Below, piece by piece: positions 28,428 to 36,668 of a DNA stretch of 64,000 nt. How positions within the stretch are numbered: position 1 is the stretch's first letter; each line of letters opens with the position of its first letter. The position numbers were made by a program, and so were the translations under genes. Source of the DNA: WHSM01 sp036375165. GTDB lineage: Bacteria; Actinomycetota; Actinomycetes; Mycobacteriales; Micromonosporaceae. Location of the stretch: the NCBI GenBank assembly GCA_036375165.1, contig DASUSI010000157.1:1-64000 (forward strand), written 5' to 3'. Below the pieces are notes generated by a model. It searched no databases. It had not been told where the DNA came from and saw nothing but the letters and a program-made list of their open reading frames with translations.

Positions 28428-28690
28428 ATGCTCGATGAGATCCTGCCGCCACGGATCTATGGGGAGGAGACCTTCACGTTGGGCAGCATGGACGCCACTC
28501 CACGGGGTACCGGGCAGCCGCGGTAGCCGAGCGGCGAGACTTTCTTGCCGGCCGTTGGCTTGCCCCGCGACGGGCTCGTGCTGACCGTCATCGTCCACTG
28601 AGAGGTGGAACCATGCCCACGGTCCCCGACACTCCGTCGGCTCCATTTGGCTGGTGACGACACGGTTCGACAAGGGGAGTCAATTCACGT
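28428..28690 (+). pseudogene. frameshifted remnant resembling an Sfp-type phosphopantetheinyl transferase
   Basis: Read in three frames, the plus strand gives pieces in the order of an actinomycete PPTase N-terminal half: MLDEILPPRIYGEETFTLG from an ATG at 28428 with GAGGAACG upstream, then AERRDFLAGRW (compare the family's KRRREFxxxR stretch), then HSVGSIWLVT (compare VGSITHC). Stops and frameshifts separate them and the catalytic second half is missing. The neighbouring metallophosphoesterase fits this context. The assignment rests on short matches only. Confidence 0.4.
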
Positions 28691-28738
28691 GCCGCCTCAG
28701 GGGTCAGTTTTGCGGCTGACGTTGACAAAGGCTGTCTG

Positions 28739-28815
28739 TGGTGGGGCGGGCGGGACTTGAACCCGCGACCGATGGATTATGAGTCCACTGCTCTGACCGG
28801 CTGAGCTACCGCCCC
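28739..28815 (-). tRNA. tRNA-Ile2 (CAT anticodon, lysidine type)
   Basis: A complete 77-nt cloverleaf on the minus strand with encoded CCA: acceptor stem GGGGCGG/CCGCCCC, anticodon loop CTCATAA (CAT), T-arm GCGGG TTCAAGT CCCGC. The anticodon arm and GGTCGC variable loop match the bacterial tRNA-Ile2 pattern, whose C34 is converted to lysidine by TilS, better than elongator tRNA-Met. A Met identity is the alternative. Confidence 0.9.
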
Positions 28816-28824
28816 GGGATTCAG

Positions 28825-29094
28825 TTATCTGACCAGCGGCTTTGCGGATCGTTGTGCCGCGCATGGTGACGCGTGAGGCCACTGCGCGATGGACTTCGAG
28901 AACGCGCCTGGCAGACACTCACGATACGCCCCCGTCCGATCAGCCTGATCAGCGGTAGCGTAAGCACCAAGGTTCGCCGTGGTCGGTATCGTCCAGATCC
29001 CGGCAGCGGTCACGTATGTGAGATCGGCAAGATGCCGCCTTTGTGGGGAACCCACCGCCTTCGCCCGGGCGGCGACCCGCCGGTCCACGGCCAT
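28825..29094 (-). pseudogene. possible IS3-type transposase remnant beside tRNA-Ile2
   Basis: A minus-strand frame of ~89 codons contains LADLTYVTAAGIW and, further on, GAFSKSIAQW, which recall the 'W(V/L)xDLTYVPTxxGxxY' and 'DAFSRxIVGW' motifs of IS3-family DDE transposases. Spacing is longer than normal and the rest is unrecognisable. No terminal repeats were found. Confidence 0.2.
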
Positions 29095-29266
29095 CCAGGG
29101 CAGTGCAGCGGCCTTCGGCGTCGGGCGATGTGTTCCGGTTAACCAGCCGCTGGCGGGCGTGTCGCGGCGTCAGGACTGGCCCAGGGGCCTGGAATGCGGT
29201 AGAGCTGTGACGGCACGTCATCGATGACAACCTGTCAGGACGCGAACATGAGGGGGAGCGAGCGGG

Positions 29267-29647
29267 ATGGGGCATAGCACCGTGTGGACCTCGCGGGTAC
29301 GGCGGGCGTCCAGCGAGTGGGAACGTGAGCTGTTCGTCGAGGGAATGTCACCGGAGGAGGTCCGCGGCGCGCTCTACGACGTGACCCGCACCATCGACCA
29401 CCTGCGGATCTCGCTGGCAGCCGTGTGCCAAGTGACGGACTCGTGGGCGGCGGACCACGGAAAGCACAAGGAGAGCCTCAAGGTCGCCCGGCAGCGGATC
29501 TCCGATGCCGTGGAGAAGCTCAAGCCGATCGCTCAGGACCTGCAGGCGGCGTTCTACGCGTTCGAGGAGGCGGCGCAGAATGCCGAGTCCCCGGCGGAGT
29601 CGAGGTCACGGCTGTCGATGTCGCGGGACGCCCGTGCGGCCAGCTGA
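29267..29647 (+). CDS. small helical hypothetical protein
   Basis: A 126-residue protein starting at ATG after AGGGGGAG. The sequence is mostly amphipathic helix ('SPEEVRGALYDVTRTIDHLRISLAAV', then 'KESLKVARQRISDAVEKLKPIAQDLQAAF'; shown in pieces) with a Ser/Arg-rich tail, suggesting a coiled coil or helical bundle. No transmembrane segment and no recognised family. GC at third codon positions is high, which supports coding. Function unknown. Confidence 0.65.
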   Translation: MGHSTVWTSRVRRASSEWERELFVEGMSPEEVRGALYDVTRTIDHLRISLAAVCQVTDSWAADHGKHKESLKVARQRISDAVEKLKPIAQDLQAAFYAFEEAAQNAESPAESRSRLSMSRDARAAS

Positions 29648-29791
29648 ACACCGCCCAGCCGGGTGGACTCCCAAAGCTGAGTCTCCTGAATCCGATCCTG
29701 GGCCGCCCAGTCGGATCCATTGCTCGGTGCCGAGGATTGGTGGCGGATTTCACCGTTAACAGCCCGCCGGGCTCCTGTTAGCGTCGGCCTG

Positions 29792-30541
29792 ATGAGCGAC
29801 GAAGCTCCGGAAGCGGACAGCGTCGCTTGGGCGAGCCGGGCGGCTGCTGCTGGAGCACGATCACAGGCTCGTGACGGCCATCCGCCCTGGGACCAGGGGT
29901 TGGCAGCCGCCGCGGACAGTCGATCCTCCGTTCCCCAGTCGGCGGACCGGTCATCACTCGGCGTGCTGCGCCGGCTCTTGGATGGCAACCGCCGGTTCTC
30001 CACGGGGATCGAGACCCCTGGCCGCGATGTCGCACAGGCACTCCGGGTCGCCGAGCTGCCCACGCCCGTGGCCCTGGTGATCGGGTGCATGGATTCACGG
30101 GTGCCCCCCGAGGTGGTCTTCGACCAGAGCATCGGGGACCTGCTGGTGGTACGTACCGCGGGTCACGTGCTGGACCAGGCGGCCTTGGCATCGGTGGAGT
30201 TGGCGATCACCAAGATCAGGGTGCCGCTGATCGTGGTGCTGGGCCACGAGGCCTGCGCCGCGGTGGAGTACGCCGTCGACGCGGTTCACCGAAACGCACG
30301 GCCCGACGGACCGCTGGGCCACCTGGTGAACCAGGTCACCCCCAGCGTGCCGTTGGACAACGGCCTGTCTGGCACACAGACGTACCGGGACGCGGTACGT
30401 GGTCACATCGCGGCCGTGGTGTCGGCGGTACGCGCGGTGCCAGTGGTCGCGGAGGCGGTCGCAGCCACCACGCTGGTGGTCGCGGGCCTGCACTACGACG
30501 TCGGTTCGGGGCAGGTCACGCTGACCGTCGAGCCGGACTGA
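29792..30541 (+). CDS. beta-carbonic anhydrase
   Basis: A 249-residue protein; the ATG at 29792 is chosen over an upstream in-frame start because the family match begins after residue 45. The zinc site is complete: CMDSRVPPE (Cys plus the Asp-Arg dyad) and GHEACAAV (His and Cys). It interconverts CO2 and bicarbonate, supplying bicarbonate to biotin carboxylases among others. The first ~45 residues are low-complexity. A strong hairpin follows the gene. Confidence 0.92.
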   Translation: MSDEAPEADSVAWASRAAAAGARSQARDGHPPWDQGLAAAADSRSSVPQSADRSSLGVLRRLLDGNRRFSTGIETPGRDVAQALRVAELPTPVALVIGCMDSRVPPEVVFDQSIGDLLVVRTAGHVLDQAALASVELAITKIRVPLIVVLGHEACAAVEYAVDAVHRNARPDGPLGHLVNQVTPSVPLDNGLSGTQTYRDAVRGHIAAVVSAVRAVPVVAEAVAATTLVVAGLHYDVGSGQVTLTVEPD

Positions 30542-30581
30542 CACCGCCAGGAGACAGCTCGTGTCCCACAACACGTTCGGC

Positions 30582-30612
30582 GACGCCCCCGGGAGAAATT
30601 CCCGGGGGCGTC
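30582..30612. terminator. bidirectional hairpin between carbonic anhydrase and a convergent small gene
   Basis: A 13-bp perfect inverted repeat, GACGCCCCCGGGA / TCCCGGGGGCGTC, with a GAAAT loop, lies 40 bp after the carbonic anhydrase stop and 26 bp from the stop of the convergent gene. Confidence 0.8.
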
Positions 30613-30638
30613 AGATCGGGCGTCGGTGAACGGGCCCG

Positions 30639-30971
30639 TCAGCCGGCGAAGACGCCGGCCTCCACGAGGCGCTTCGCCGTGACGTCCCAGCCGTGGTCGG
30701 GATGGACATCGGCGAGTGCGTCCAGCTCACTGCGGATCTTGGTGCCGTGGCCCGCCTCGGAGAGCGCCTTGATCTCGTTCAGAAAGGCCTCGGAGTCGGT
30801 GGCACAGTGCACCGTCTTGCCCGTCGTGAGGTTGCGGACATAGGCGTGCTTGCCGCGGTTCAGCGGGATCACGTACTTGAACTCGCCGAGAACGCTCAAT
30901 GCTCCGCCGCTGGCGCCAGCGGCGCCAGCGCGGACCGAAGCGCGCGCGGTCTTGGACTGGTTGCTGGCCAC
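30639..30971 (-). CDS. conserved small hypothetical protein
   Basis: A 110-residue protein. GTG at 30971 is chosen because AAGGAG lies 7 nt upstream; the in-frame extension further 5' overlaps a divergent promoter region and has no ribosome site. After a basic Ala-rich N-terminus the protein contains 'GEFKYVIPLNRGKHAYVRNLTTGKT' (in pieces) and a helical C-terminus. No catalytic motif or membrane segment. Its convergent neighbour is carbonic anhydrase. Function unknown. Confidence 0.7.
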   Translation of the reverse strand: MASNQSKTARASVRAGAAGASGGALSVLGEFKYVIPLNRGKHAYVRNLTTGKTVHCATDSEAFLNEIKALSEAGHGTKIRSELDALADVHPDHGWDVTAKRLVEAGVFAG

Positions 30972-31275
30972 GCGGGTACTCCTTGCGACTATGTGGGCGG
31001 GGGTGACAGCAAGAGAGCCGGGCGGTGGCAAGCCAGCCGCCGGCACTCCAACCCAAGGGTACGTGGCCCGGATCGGCAAGGCGATGCCTGCCGTCCCCCA
31101 TATGACCAGGAGAACCAGCCGTCGTTGGTTCGTAGCGGAACTCCGCACCGAAATCCCGAAGCGGCTGGCGGAACCCGCACTGAACAGTCATCATGGAACC
31201 CGCCAGTACGGACATGTGATCTCGCCGTCGATTGAGGCGCAGGGGAAGGCGTACTCAAACCAACGGGAGGTCAAC
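30972..31275. other. 304-bp intergenic region between divergent genes
   Basis: Separates the divergent small protein gene (minus) and DUF3145 (plus). It must contain both promoters; no conserved motif or repeat could be singled out. Confidence 0.4.
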
Positions 31276-31767
31276 GTGCCGACGCGTGGCGTTGTTTACG
31301 TTCATTCATGCCCGCCCGCCGTGTGCCCGCACGTCGAGTGGGCTGTCTCACGCGTCCTCTCAACGCCGGTGCGGTTGCAGTGGACGGCCCAGCCGGCCGA
31401 TCCGTCCACGTTGCGGGCTGAGTGCGCATGGACCGGTCGCTGCGGCACCGGGGGTGAACTCGCCGCCGCGCTCCGGCAGTGGCCCATGCTCCGATTCGAG
31501 GTCACCGAGGATCCGAGTCCCGGTGTCGACGGTGAGCGCATCATGTACGCGCCAGGCCGCGGTGCTTTCCGGGCCACCGTGAGCGCCAACGGCGACATTC
31601 TGGTGCCCGAGGACCGGCTCCGGGCGCTGCTGAGTCAGACGACCGCCGCCGAGGCGTTGGCCCATGGTGTGGACCGGCTGTTGGGCAGCGCCTGGGATGC
31701 TGAGCTGGAGCCGTACCGCCAGGCTGGGGAGGGCGCCCCGATCACCTGGCTCACGCAGGCCGGTTGA
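31276..31767 (+). CDS. DUF3145 family protein
   Basis: A 163-residue protein; GTG at 31276 is preceded by GGGAGG. The sequence begins TRGVVYVHSCPPAVCPHVEWA and contains 'MLRFEVTEDPSPGVDGERIMY' and 'GDILVPEDRLRALL', the diagnostic order of DUF3145, a family restricted to actinobacteria and without known function. The stop overlaps possible start codons of the GH3 lipoprotein gene, so the two are probably co-transcribed. Confidence 0.88.
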   Translation: MPTRGVVYVHSCPPAVCPHVEWAVSRVLSTPVRLQWTAQPADPSTLRAECAWTGRCGTGGELAAALRQWPMLRFEVTEDPSPGVDGERIMYAPGRGAFRATVSANGDILVPEDRLRALLSQTTAAEALAHGVDRLLGSAWDAELEPYRQAGEGAPITWLTQAG

Positions 31768-33512
31768 GTCTCGGTTTGCATCGCAGCCGCGTGAGCTGGT
31801 CTGCTGACTCGGTGCTGTCGCGTCTGACCTCCTTGTTGCTGTGTTCCGTCCTCGTCGCCGGGTTCGCCGGATGTGCCGGCGAGCCCGTACCGGATGCCAA
31901 GTGGTCCAAGGCACCTGAACCCGGCCCGGTGGGTGATCCGGCTGGCCGGGCGGCGGCGGTTGCCGCCCGACTCTCCGATCAGGACCTCGTCGGCCAGGTG
32001 CTGATGCCGTTCGTGTACGGCACCCACGCCACGAAGGTGGCTGGCCCGGCAGCGACCGCGAACCGTAAAACGTACGGCGTGGCCACGCCGGCCGAGTTGG
32101 TCCGGCGATACCGTCTCGGTGGCCTGATCCTGGTACGGCAGGCGGGTGACCCGACCGGTGGTACCAATCCGACCACCAATGTGGAGTCACCTGAGCAGGT
32201 CCGCCGGCTCACCGACGGACTGCAAGGGGCAGCCGGCTCGCTGCCCGCCGCCCAAGCCGCCGGGGGACGGCTCCCGCTGTTGATCGGCACGGATCAGGAG
32301 CATGGTGTGGTGACCCGGATCCGGGAGGGCATGACTCTGCTGCCGACCGCCATGGCTTTCGGTGCCGCCGCAGACCCTGAACTGACCGAACGGGCCTGGC
32401 GGATGGCCGGCACCGAGCTTGCGGCCGTCGGTGTGAATGTGGACTTCGCACCGGACGCCGATGTGATCGGCGGATCCGGCAATCTGGTGATCGGCTCCCG
32501 CTCGTACGGCTCCGCCCCGCGCCAGGTCGCGGAACAGGTGTCGGCCGTCGTGCGGGGGCTTCGCGGAGCCGGAGTGGCCGCCACCCTGAAGCACTTCCCC
32601 GGGCACGGACACACCTCGACAGACAGCCACGAGGCGCTGCCGAGGCTGGCGTATGACCGGGATCGGTTGCGGCGTGTCGACCTGCCGCCGTTCCAGTCCG
32701 GGATCGCCGCGGGTGCGGAACTCGTTATGTCCGGGCACCTGGACACCAGGGCGATCGACCCGGGAAACCCGGCGAGTTTCTCCCGCAAGGTGCTCGTCGA
32801 CCTGCTGCGCGAGAAACTTGGTTTCGAAGGTGTGGTGGTGAGCGACGGTATGGGCATGGCACCCGCTCGCGCCTGGCCGCCTGGCGAGGCGGCGGTACGC
32901 GCCGTCCTGGCCGGCAACGACCTGCTGCTGCTGCCACCGAACCTCGCTGCGGCACAACGGGGATTACTGCAGGCGATGGATTCCGGCCGGTTGTCCCGGG
33001 AGCGGATGGTGCGGGCGGTGACCCGGATCCTCACCCTGAAGCTGCGGTTGGCCGCCCACCGCCAGCCAGCGCTGTCCACGGTCGACAGTCCCGAACATCG
33101 TGCGGTGGCCGAGGATGTCGCCGCGGGCGCCGTCACCGTGCTGCGGGGACGCTGTTCCGGAAAACTGGTGTCGGAAATGGTGCGGGTCACCGGTGGAACG
33201 CCGGAACAGCGGGTGTGGCTCACCGAAGCGCTGCGGGAACGCGGTGTCGCGGTCGGCGAGACAGGCACCCAGGTACATCTCACCGGCTACGGTGACGGAC
33301 CGGACGACCTGGCGGTGGGGGCGGCGGTGACAGTCGGCATGGACGCTCCGTACCTGCTGGGCCGAGCCAAGTCGGCGTCGGTGCTCGCCGCCTACGGCGC
33401 GAACCGGTACGCGATGCGGGCGGTCGCGGCGGTCCTCGCCGGTACGGCCAGGCCAGCCGGCCGATCGCCGGTGCCGGTCAGGGGCCTGCCCCGCACCGCC
33501 TGCTCGGGATGA
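31764..33512 (+). CDS. glycoside hydrolase family 3 lipoprotein (NagZ-like beta-N-acetylhexosaminidase)
   Basis: A 582-residue protein, with TTG 31764 overlapping the DUF3145 stop or GTG 31791 as start. A hydrophobic signal ends in AGFAGCAGE, a probable but slightly non-canonical lipobox. The GH3 barrel has the NagZ-type KHFPGHGHTSTDSHEALP loop (His-Asp general acid/base) and GVVVSDGMGM with the likely nucleophile Asp. Enzymes of this group remove beta-N-acetylglucosamine or similar sugars from peptidoglycan fragments or other glycans. The ~180-residue C-terminal extension ('AEDVAAGAVTVLRG') is seen in actinobacterial secreted members. A hairpin follows. Confidence 0.88.
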   Translation: MSLGLHRSRVSWSADSVLSRLTSLLLCSVLVAGFAGCAGEPVPDAKWSKAPEPGPVGDPAGRAAAVAARLSDQDLVGQVLMPFVYGTHATKVAGPAATANRKTYGVATPAELVRRYRLGGLILVRQAGDPTGGTNPTTNVESPEQVRRLTDGLQGAAGSLPAAQAAGGRLPLLIGTDQEHGVVTRIREGMTLLPTAMAFGAAADPELTERAWRMAGTELAAVGVNVDFAPDADVIGGSGNLVIGSRSYGSAPRQVAEQVSAVVRGLRGAGVAATLKHFPGHGHTSTDSHEALPRLAYDRDRLRRVDLPPFQSGIAAGAELVMSGHLDTRAIDPGNPASFSRKVLVDLLREKLGFEGVVVSDGMGMAPARAWPPGEAAVRAVLAGNDLLLLPPNLAAAQRGLLQAMDSGRLSRERMVRAVTRILTLKLRLAAHRQPALSTVDSPEHRAVAEDVAAGAVTVLRGRCSGKLVSEMVRVTGGTPEQRVWLTEALRERGVAVGETGTQVHLTGYGDGPDDLAVGAAVTVGMDAPYLLGRAKSASVLAAYGANRYAMRAVAAVLAGTARPAGRSPVPVRGLPRTACSG

Positions 33513-33520
33513 TGACCACC

Positions 33521-33552
33521 CTGTGGGGGCACACCTTCGCGGACCCCCACAG
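33521..33552. terminator. bidirectional terminator hairpin between the GH3 gene and accD
   Basis: Inverted repeat CTGTGGGGG / CCCCCACAG (9 bp, 14-nt loop) between two convergent genes, ending 36 bp before the accD stop. Confidence 0.65.
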
Positions 33553-33587
33553 ACGATGGTCCAGATCGGAAGGTGAGGCTGGCGGCG

Positions 33588-35066
33588 TCAGAGCGGGATG
33601 TTGCCGTGGGCACCCCGCGCCGCGGGTGCCGCCGCGAGCGCTTCGGCAATCCGGCGCCGGGTCTCGGTTGGCTTGATCACCTCGTCCACCACGCCGATCT
33701 CCAGGGCGCGGTTCACGCCACCGGCGACCCGCTCATGCTCGGCGATCAGCTCGGCACGCAACGCCTCCCGCTGCTCGGGTGGACAGGCGGCGAGCTTCTT
33801 GCGGTGCAGGATGTTCACCGCGGCAGCGGCACCCATCACCGCCACCTCGGCGGTCGGCCAGGCGAACACCGCGGTAGCTCCCAGCGAGCGGGAGTTCATC
33901 GCGATGTACGCGCCGCCGTACACCTTGCGGGTCACCAGCGTCACCCGTGGCACCACCGCCTCGGAGAACGCGTGCAGCAGCTTTGCGCCGCGGCGTACCA
34001 CGCCGTCCCACTCCTGCCCGACGCCGGGCAGGTAACCAGGTACGTCCACGACCACGATCAGCGGCACCCCGAGCGCGTCACACATCCGTACGAACCGGGC
34101 GGCCTTCTCGGCACTCGCGGAGTCCAGACAGCCACCCAGCCGGAGCGGGTTGTTGGCGATCACGCCGACGGTACGCCCGGCGAACCGGCCGAGCGCGGTC
34201 ACGATGTTCGGTGCCCACTTCGCGTGCAGCTCCACGAAGTTGCTCCGCTCGGTCCCCGGCGCCTCGTCCAACAGCCGGTGGATCAGCGGCTTCACGTCGT
34301 ACGCCCGATTGGCCGTGTCTGGCAGGAGCTTGGCGAGGTCCTCCTCGGGAGTGTCCACAGCGACGTCCGCGGGGGACAGCCGGCCCTGGTGGCCGAGCAG
34401 TGCGGCGAGGGCACGGGCCTTGTCGATGGCTTCCGCGTCGGTGTTCGTGGTTACGTGCACCACGCCGCTTCGGCGACCATGCGGCTCCACACCGCCGAGC
34501 CGTTCCATGTCGACCTGTTCGCCGGTGACGCTTCGTACCACCTCCGGTCCGGTGACGAAGATTCGGCCGTCCTTGCTCATCACCACGATGTCGGTGAGCG
34601 CCGGACCGTAGGCCGCGCCCCCGGCGGCCGGGCCGAGCACCACCGAGATCTGCGGCACTCTCCCGGAGGCACGTACCATCGCCGCGAACACCTGGCCAAC
34701 CGCGTCCAGCGCGACCACACCTTCCGGGAGCCGGGCGCCACCGGAGTGCCACAGGCCGATCACCGGAATCCGCTCCCGTACCGCGAGGTCGATGGAGTCC
34801 ACGATCCGCTCGCAGCCCTCCACACCCATCGCGCCGCCCATCCGCGTCGGGTCGCTGGCGAACGCGACGGCCGGGGTGCCGTCGATCAGGCCGCGCCCAC
34901 TCAGCACGCCGGAGTCGTTCCGGGGCGCCAGCAGGCGCATCGTGCCAAGGTCGAACAGTGCCCGCAGCCGGTCCTCGGGGTCCCGTCCCGGCATTGCGGC
35001 TGGCTTTTCAGCGGACCCCCCGGCAGTGGTTGCCGCGGTGGGGTTCGCGGGCTCGGTGATGGTCAC
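33588..35066 (-). CDS. accD: acyl-CoA carboxylase carboxyltransferase (beta) subunit
   Basis: A 492-residue carboxyltransferase starting at GTG after GGGAGG. The N- and C-terminal crotonase-like halves carry 'GLWHSGGARLPEGV', 'VLGPAAGGAAYGPALTD' and 'VVVDVPGYLPGVGQEWDGVV' with 'YGGAYIAMNSR', the oxyanion-hole regions of AccD/PccB proteins. It transfers the carboxyl group from carboxybiotin to acetyl- or propionyl-CoA. It is the last gene of the fatty-acid-synthase operon, matching the place of accD6 in mycobacteria, so malonyl-CoA supply for the FAS-II genes is inferred. No biotin carboxylase subunit is in the window. Confidence 0.92.
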   Translation of the reverse strand: MTITEPANPTAATTAGGSAEKPAAMPGRDPEDRLRALFDLGTMRLLAPRNDSGVLSGRGLIDGTPAVAFASDPTRMGGAMGVEGCERIVDSIDLAVRERIPVIGLWHSGGARLPEGVVALDAVGQVFAAMVRASGRVPQISVVLGPAAGGAAYGPALTDIVVMSKDGRIFVTGPEVVRSVTGEQVDMERLGGVEPHGRRSGVVHVTTNTDAEAIDKARALAALLGHQGRLSPADVAVDTPEEDLAKLLPDTANRAYDVKPLIHRLLDEAPGTERSNFVELHAKWAPNIVTALGRFAGRTVGVIANNPLRLGGCLDSASAEKAARFVRMCDALGVPLIVVVDVPGYLPGVGQEWDGVVRRGAKLLHAFSEAVVPRVTLVTRKVYGGAYIAMNSRSLGATAVFAWPTAEVAVMGAAAAVNILHRKKLAACPPEQREALRAELIAEHERVAGGVNRALEIGVVDEVIKPTETRRRIAEALAAAPAARGAHGNIPL

Positions 35067-35081
35067 GGTGATCCTCCCGTT

Positions 35082-36314
35082 TCAGCCGCGGGTGAAGACC
35101 AGCGCGGCGTTGTGACCGCCGAAACCGAACGAGTTGTTCAGCGCGGCGGGTATGTCGAGCTTGCGCGCGGTGCCGGTGACGACATCCAGATCGAGATCGT
35201 CGTCTGGATCTTCGAGGTTGATCGTCGGTGGGACCGTGGAGTTGTAGAGCGCGAGAATCGTGGCGATCGACTCGACAGCCCCGGCCGCACCCAACAGGTG
35301 CCCGGTCATCGACTTGGTCGAGGTGACGGCGAACCCTTCGCCGATCGCCTGGCGCAGCGCCTTCACCTCCGCGATGTCGCCGACCTGGGTGGAGGTGGCG
35401 TGGGCGTTGATGTGTCGGATGTCGGAGGACTCGACCTGGGCGTCGATCAGTGCCTTACGGATCGCCCGGATCGCGCCTTCGCCCTCCGGATGCGGCTGCA
35501 CGATGTCGTACCCGTCGGAGTTGAGGGCCGCGCCGGCCAGGCGCGCGTAGATCCGAGCCCCCCGGGCCCGTGCGTGTTCGGCGCGCTCCAGCACCAGGAT
35601 GCCGGCACCCTCGCCGAGCACGAAGCCGTCCCGTCCCTTGTCCCACGGTCGGGAGGCCCGTTCCGGCTCGTCGTTACGGGTGGACATGGCACGCATCGAG
35701 GCGAACGCGGCGAGCGGCAGCGGGTGGATCACCGCCTCGGTGCCGCCCACGACCACCACGTCAGCCCGGCCGGCGCGGATTATGTCCAGCCCCCAAGCGA
35801 CCGCCTCCGCACCGGTGGCGCAGGCACTCGCCGGGCAGTGCGCCCCGGCCCGGGCTCCGATGGTCAGCGCCACCCAGGCCGCCGGGCCGTTCGGCATCAG
35901 CATCGGAATGGTGTGCGGTGACACCTTGCGGGCACCCCTCTGTTCCAGGATGTCGTCCTGGCCCAGCAGGGTGGTCGCACCCCCGATACCGGTGCCGACC
36001 ACAACACCGAGCCGTTCCGGGTCGACCCCCGAATCCGCACCAGCCAGCCCGGAATCGGCCCAGGCCTCGTTCGCCGCGATCAGCGCCAGTTGCTGGCTGC
36101 GATCGAGTCGACGGGCCTTCACTCGTTCGATCTTGGTGCTCGGGTCCTCAGCGAGTCGCGCGGCGATCCGTACCGGTAGCCCTTCGGCCCACTCGTCGGT
36201 GAGCGCGCTGACACCGGAACGGCCAGCCAGCATGGCGTCCCAGGTCGACGCGACATCCCCGCCGAGCGGGGTCGTCGCGCCGAGCCCGGTCACCACAACC
36301 TCAGATACGGTCAC
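35082..36314 (-). CDS. fabF: beta-ketoacyl-ACP synthase II
   Basis: A 410-residue KAS II starting at GTG, 21 bp after acpP. The active site is complete: Cys in CPASACATGAEAV, His in NAHATSTQVGD and His in KSMTGHLLGAAG, with the C-terminal NNSFGFGGHNAALVF. It elongates acyl-ACP with malonyl-ACP. It is flanked by acpP and accD in the FAS operon and is equivalent to KasA of mycobacteria. Confidence 0.95.
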   Translation of the reverse strand: MTVSEVVVTGLGATTPLGGDVASTWDAMLAGRSGVSALTDEWAEGLPVRIAARLAEDPSTKIERVKARRLDRSQQLALIAANEAWADSGLAGADSGVDPERLGVVVGTGIGGATTLLGQDDILEQRGARKVSPHTIPMLMPNGPAAWVALTIGARAGAHCPASACATGAEAVAWGLDIIRAGRADVVVVGGTEAVIHPLPLAAFASMRAMSTRNDEPERASRPWDKGRDGFVLGEGAGILVLERAEHARARGARIYARLAGAALNSDGYDIVQPHPEGEGAIRAIRKALIDAQVESSDIRHINAHATSTQVGDIAEVKALRQAIGEGFAVTSTKSMTGHLLGAAGAVESIATILALYNSTVPPTINLEDPDDDLDLDVVTGTARKLDIPAALNNSFGFGGHNAALVFTRG

Positions 36315-36335
36315 GGTTGTGTCCTAACGAGTTGG

Positions 36336-36578
36336 TCAGTCAGCGTGCTTCTCGATGAAGGAGATGGCGTCACCGACGGTCTTGAGGTTCTGCACCTCGT
36401 CGTCCGGGATCTTCACGCTGAACCTCTCCTCAGCCGCCACCACGACCTCGACCATCGACAGCGAGTCGACGTCCAGGTCGTCGGTGAACGACTTGTCCTC
36501 GGCCACGTCGTCGGGGTTGACCCCGGCGACTTCTTCGAGAATCTCGGCCAGGCCGGAGCTGATCTCGTCACGGCTCAT
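36336..36578 (-). CDS. acpP: acyl carrier protein of fatty acid synthesis
   Basis: An 80-residue acidic ACP. ATG at 36578 is chosen because AAAGGA lies upstream and the conserved N-terminus (SRDEISSGLAEIL) starts there; a longer frame adds a non-conserved 12 residues. The 4'-phosphopantetheine site is S39 in DDLDVDSLSMVEV. It lies between fabH and fabF. Confidence 0.95.
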   Translation of the reverse strand: MSRDEISSGLAEILEEVAGVNPDDVAEDKSFTDDLDVDSLSMVEVVVAAEERFSVKIPDDEVQNLKTVGDAISFIEKHAD

Positions 36579-36668
36579 TCGGTTGGTTTCCTTTCCGTGT
36601 GAGTGTTCTGTCATCGGTGTCTGGTTCTGTCAGCACGTCCGGCGCCGTCAGGTACCGCGGGTCACGGG

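Noticed and set aside
33573..35921. 782-codon plus-strand open frame opposite accD and fabF
   Set aside because: Antisense shadow caused by high GC; both opposite genes have complete family motifs.
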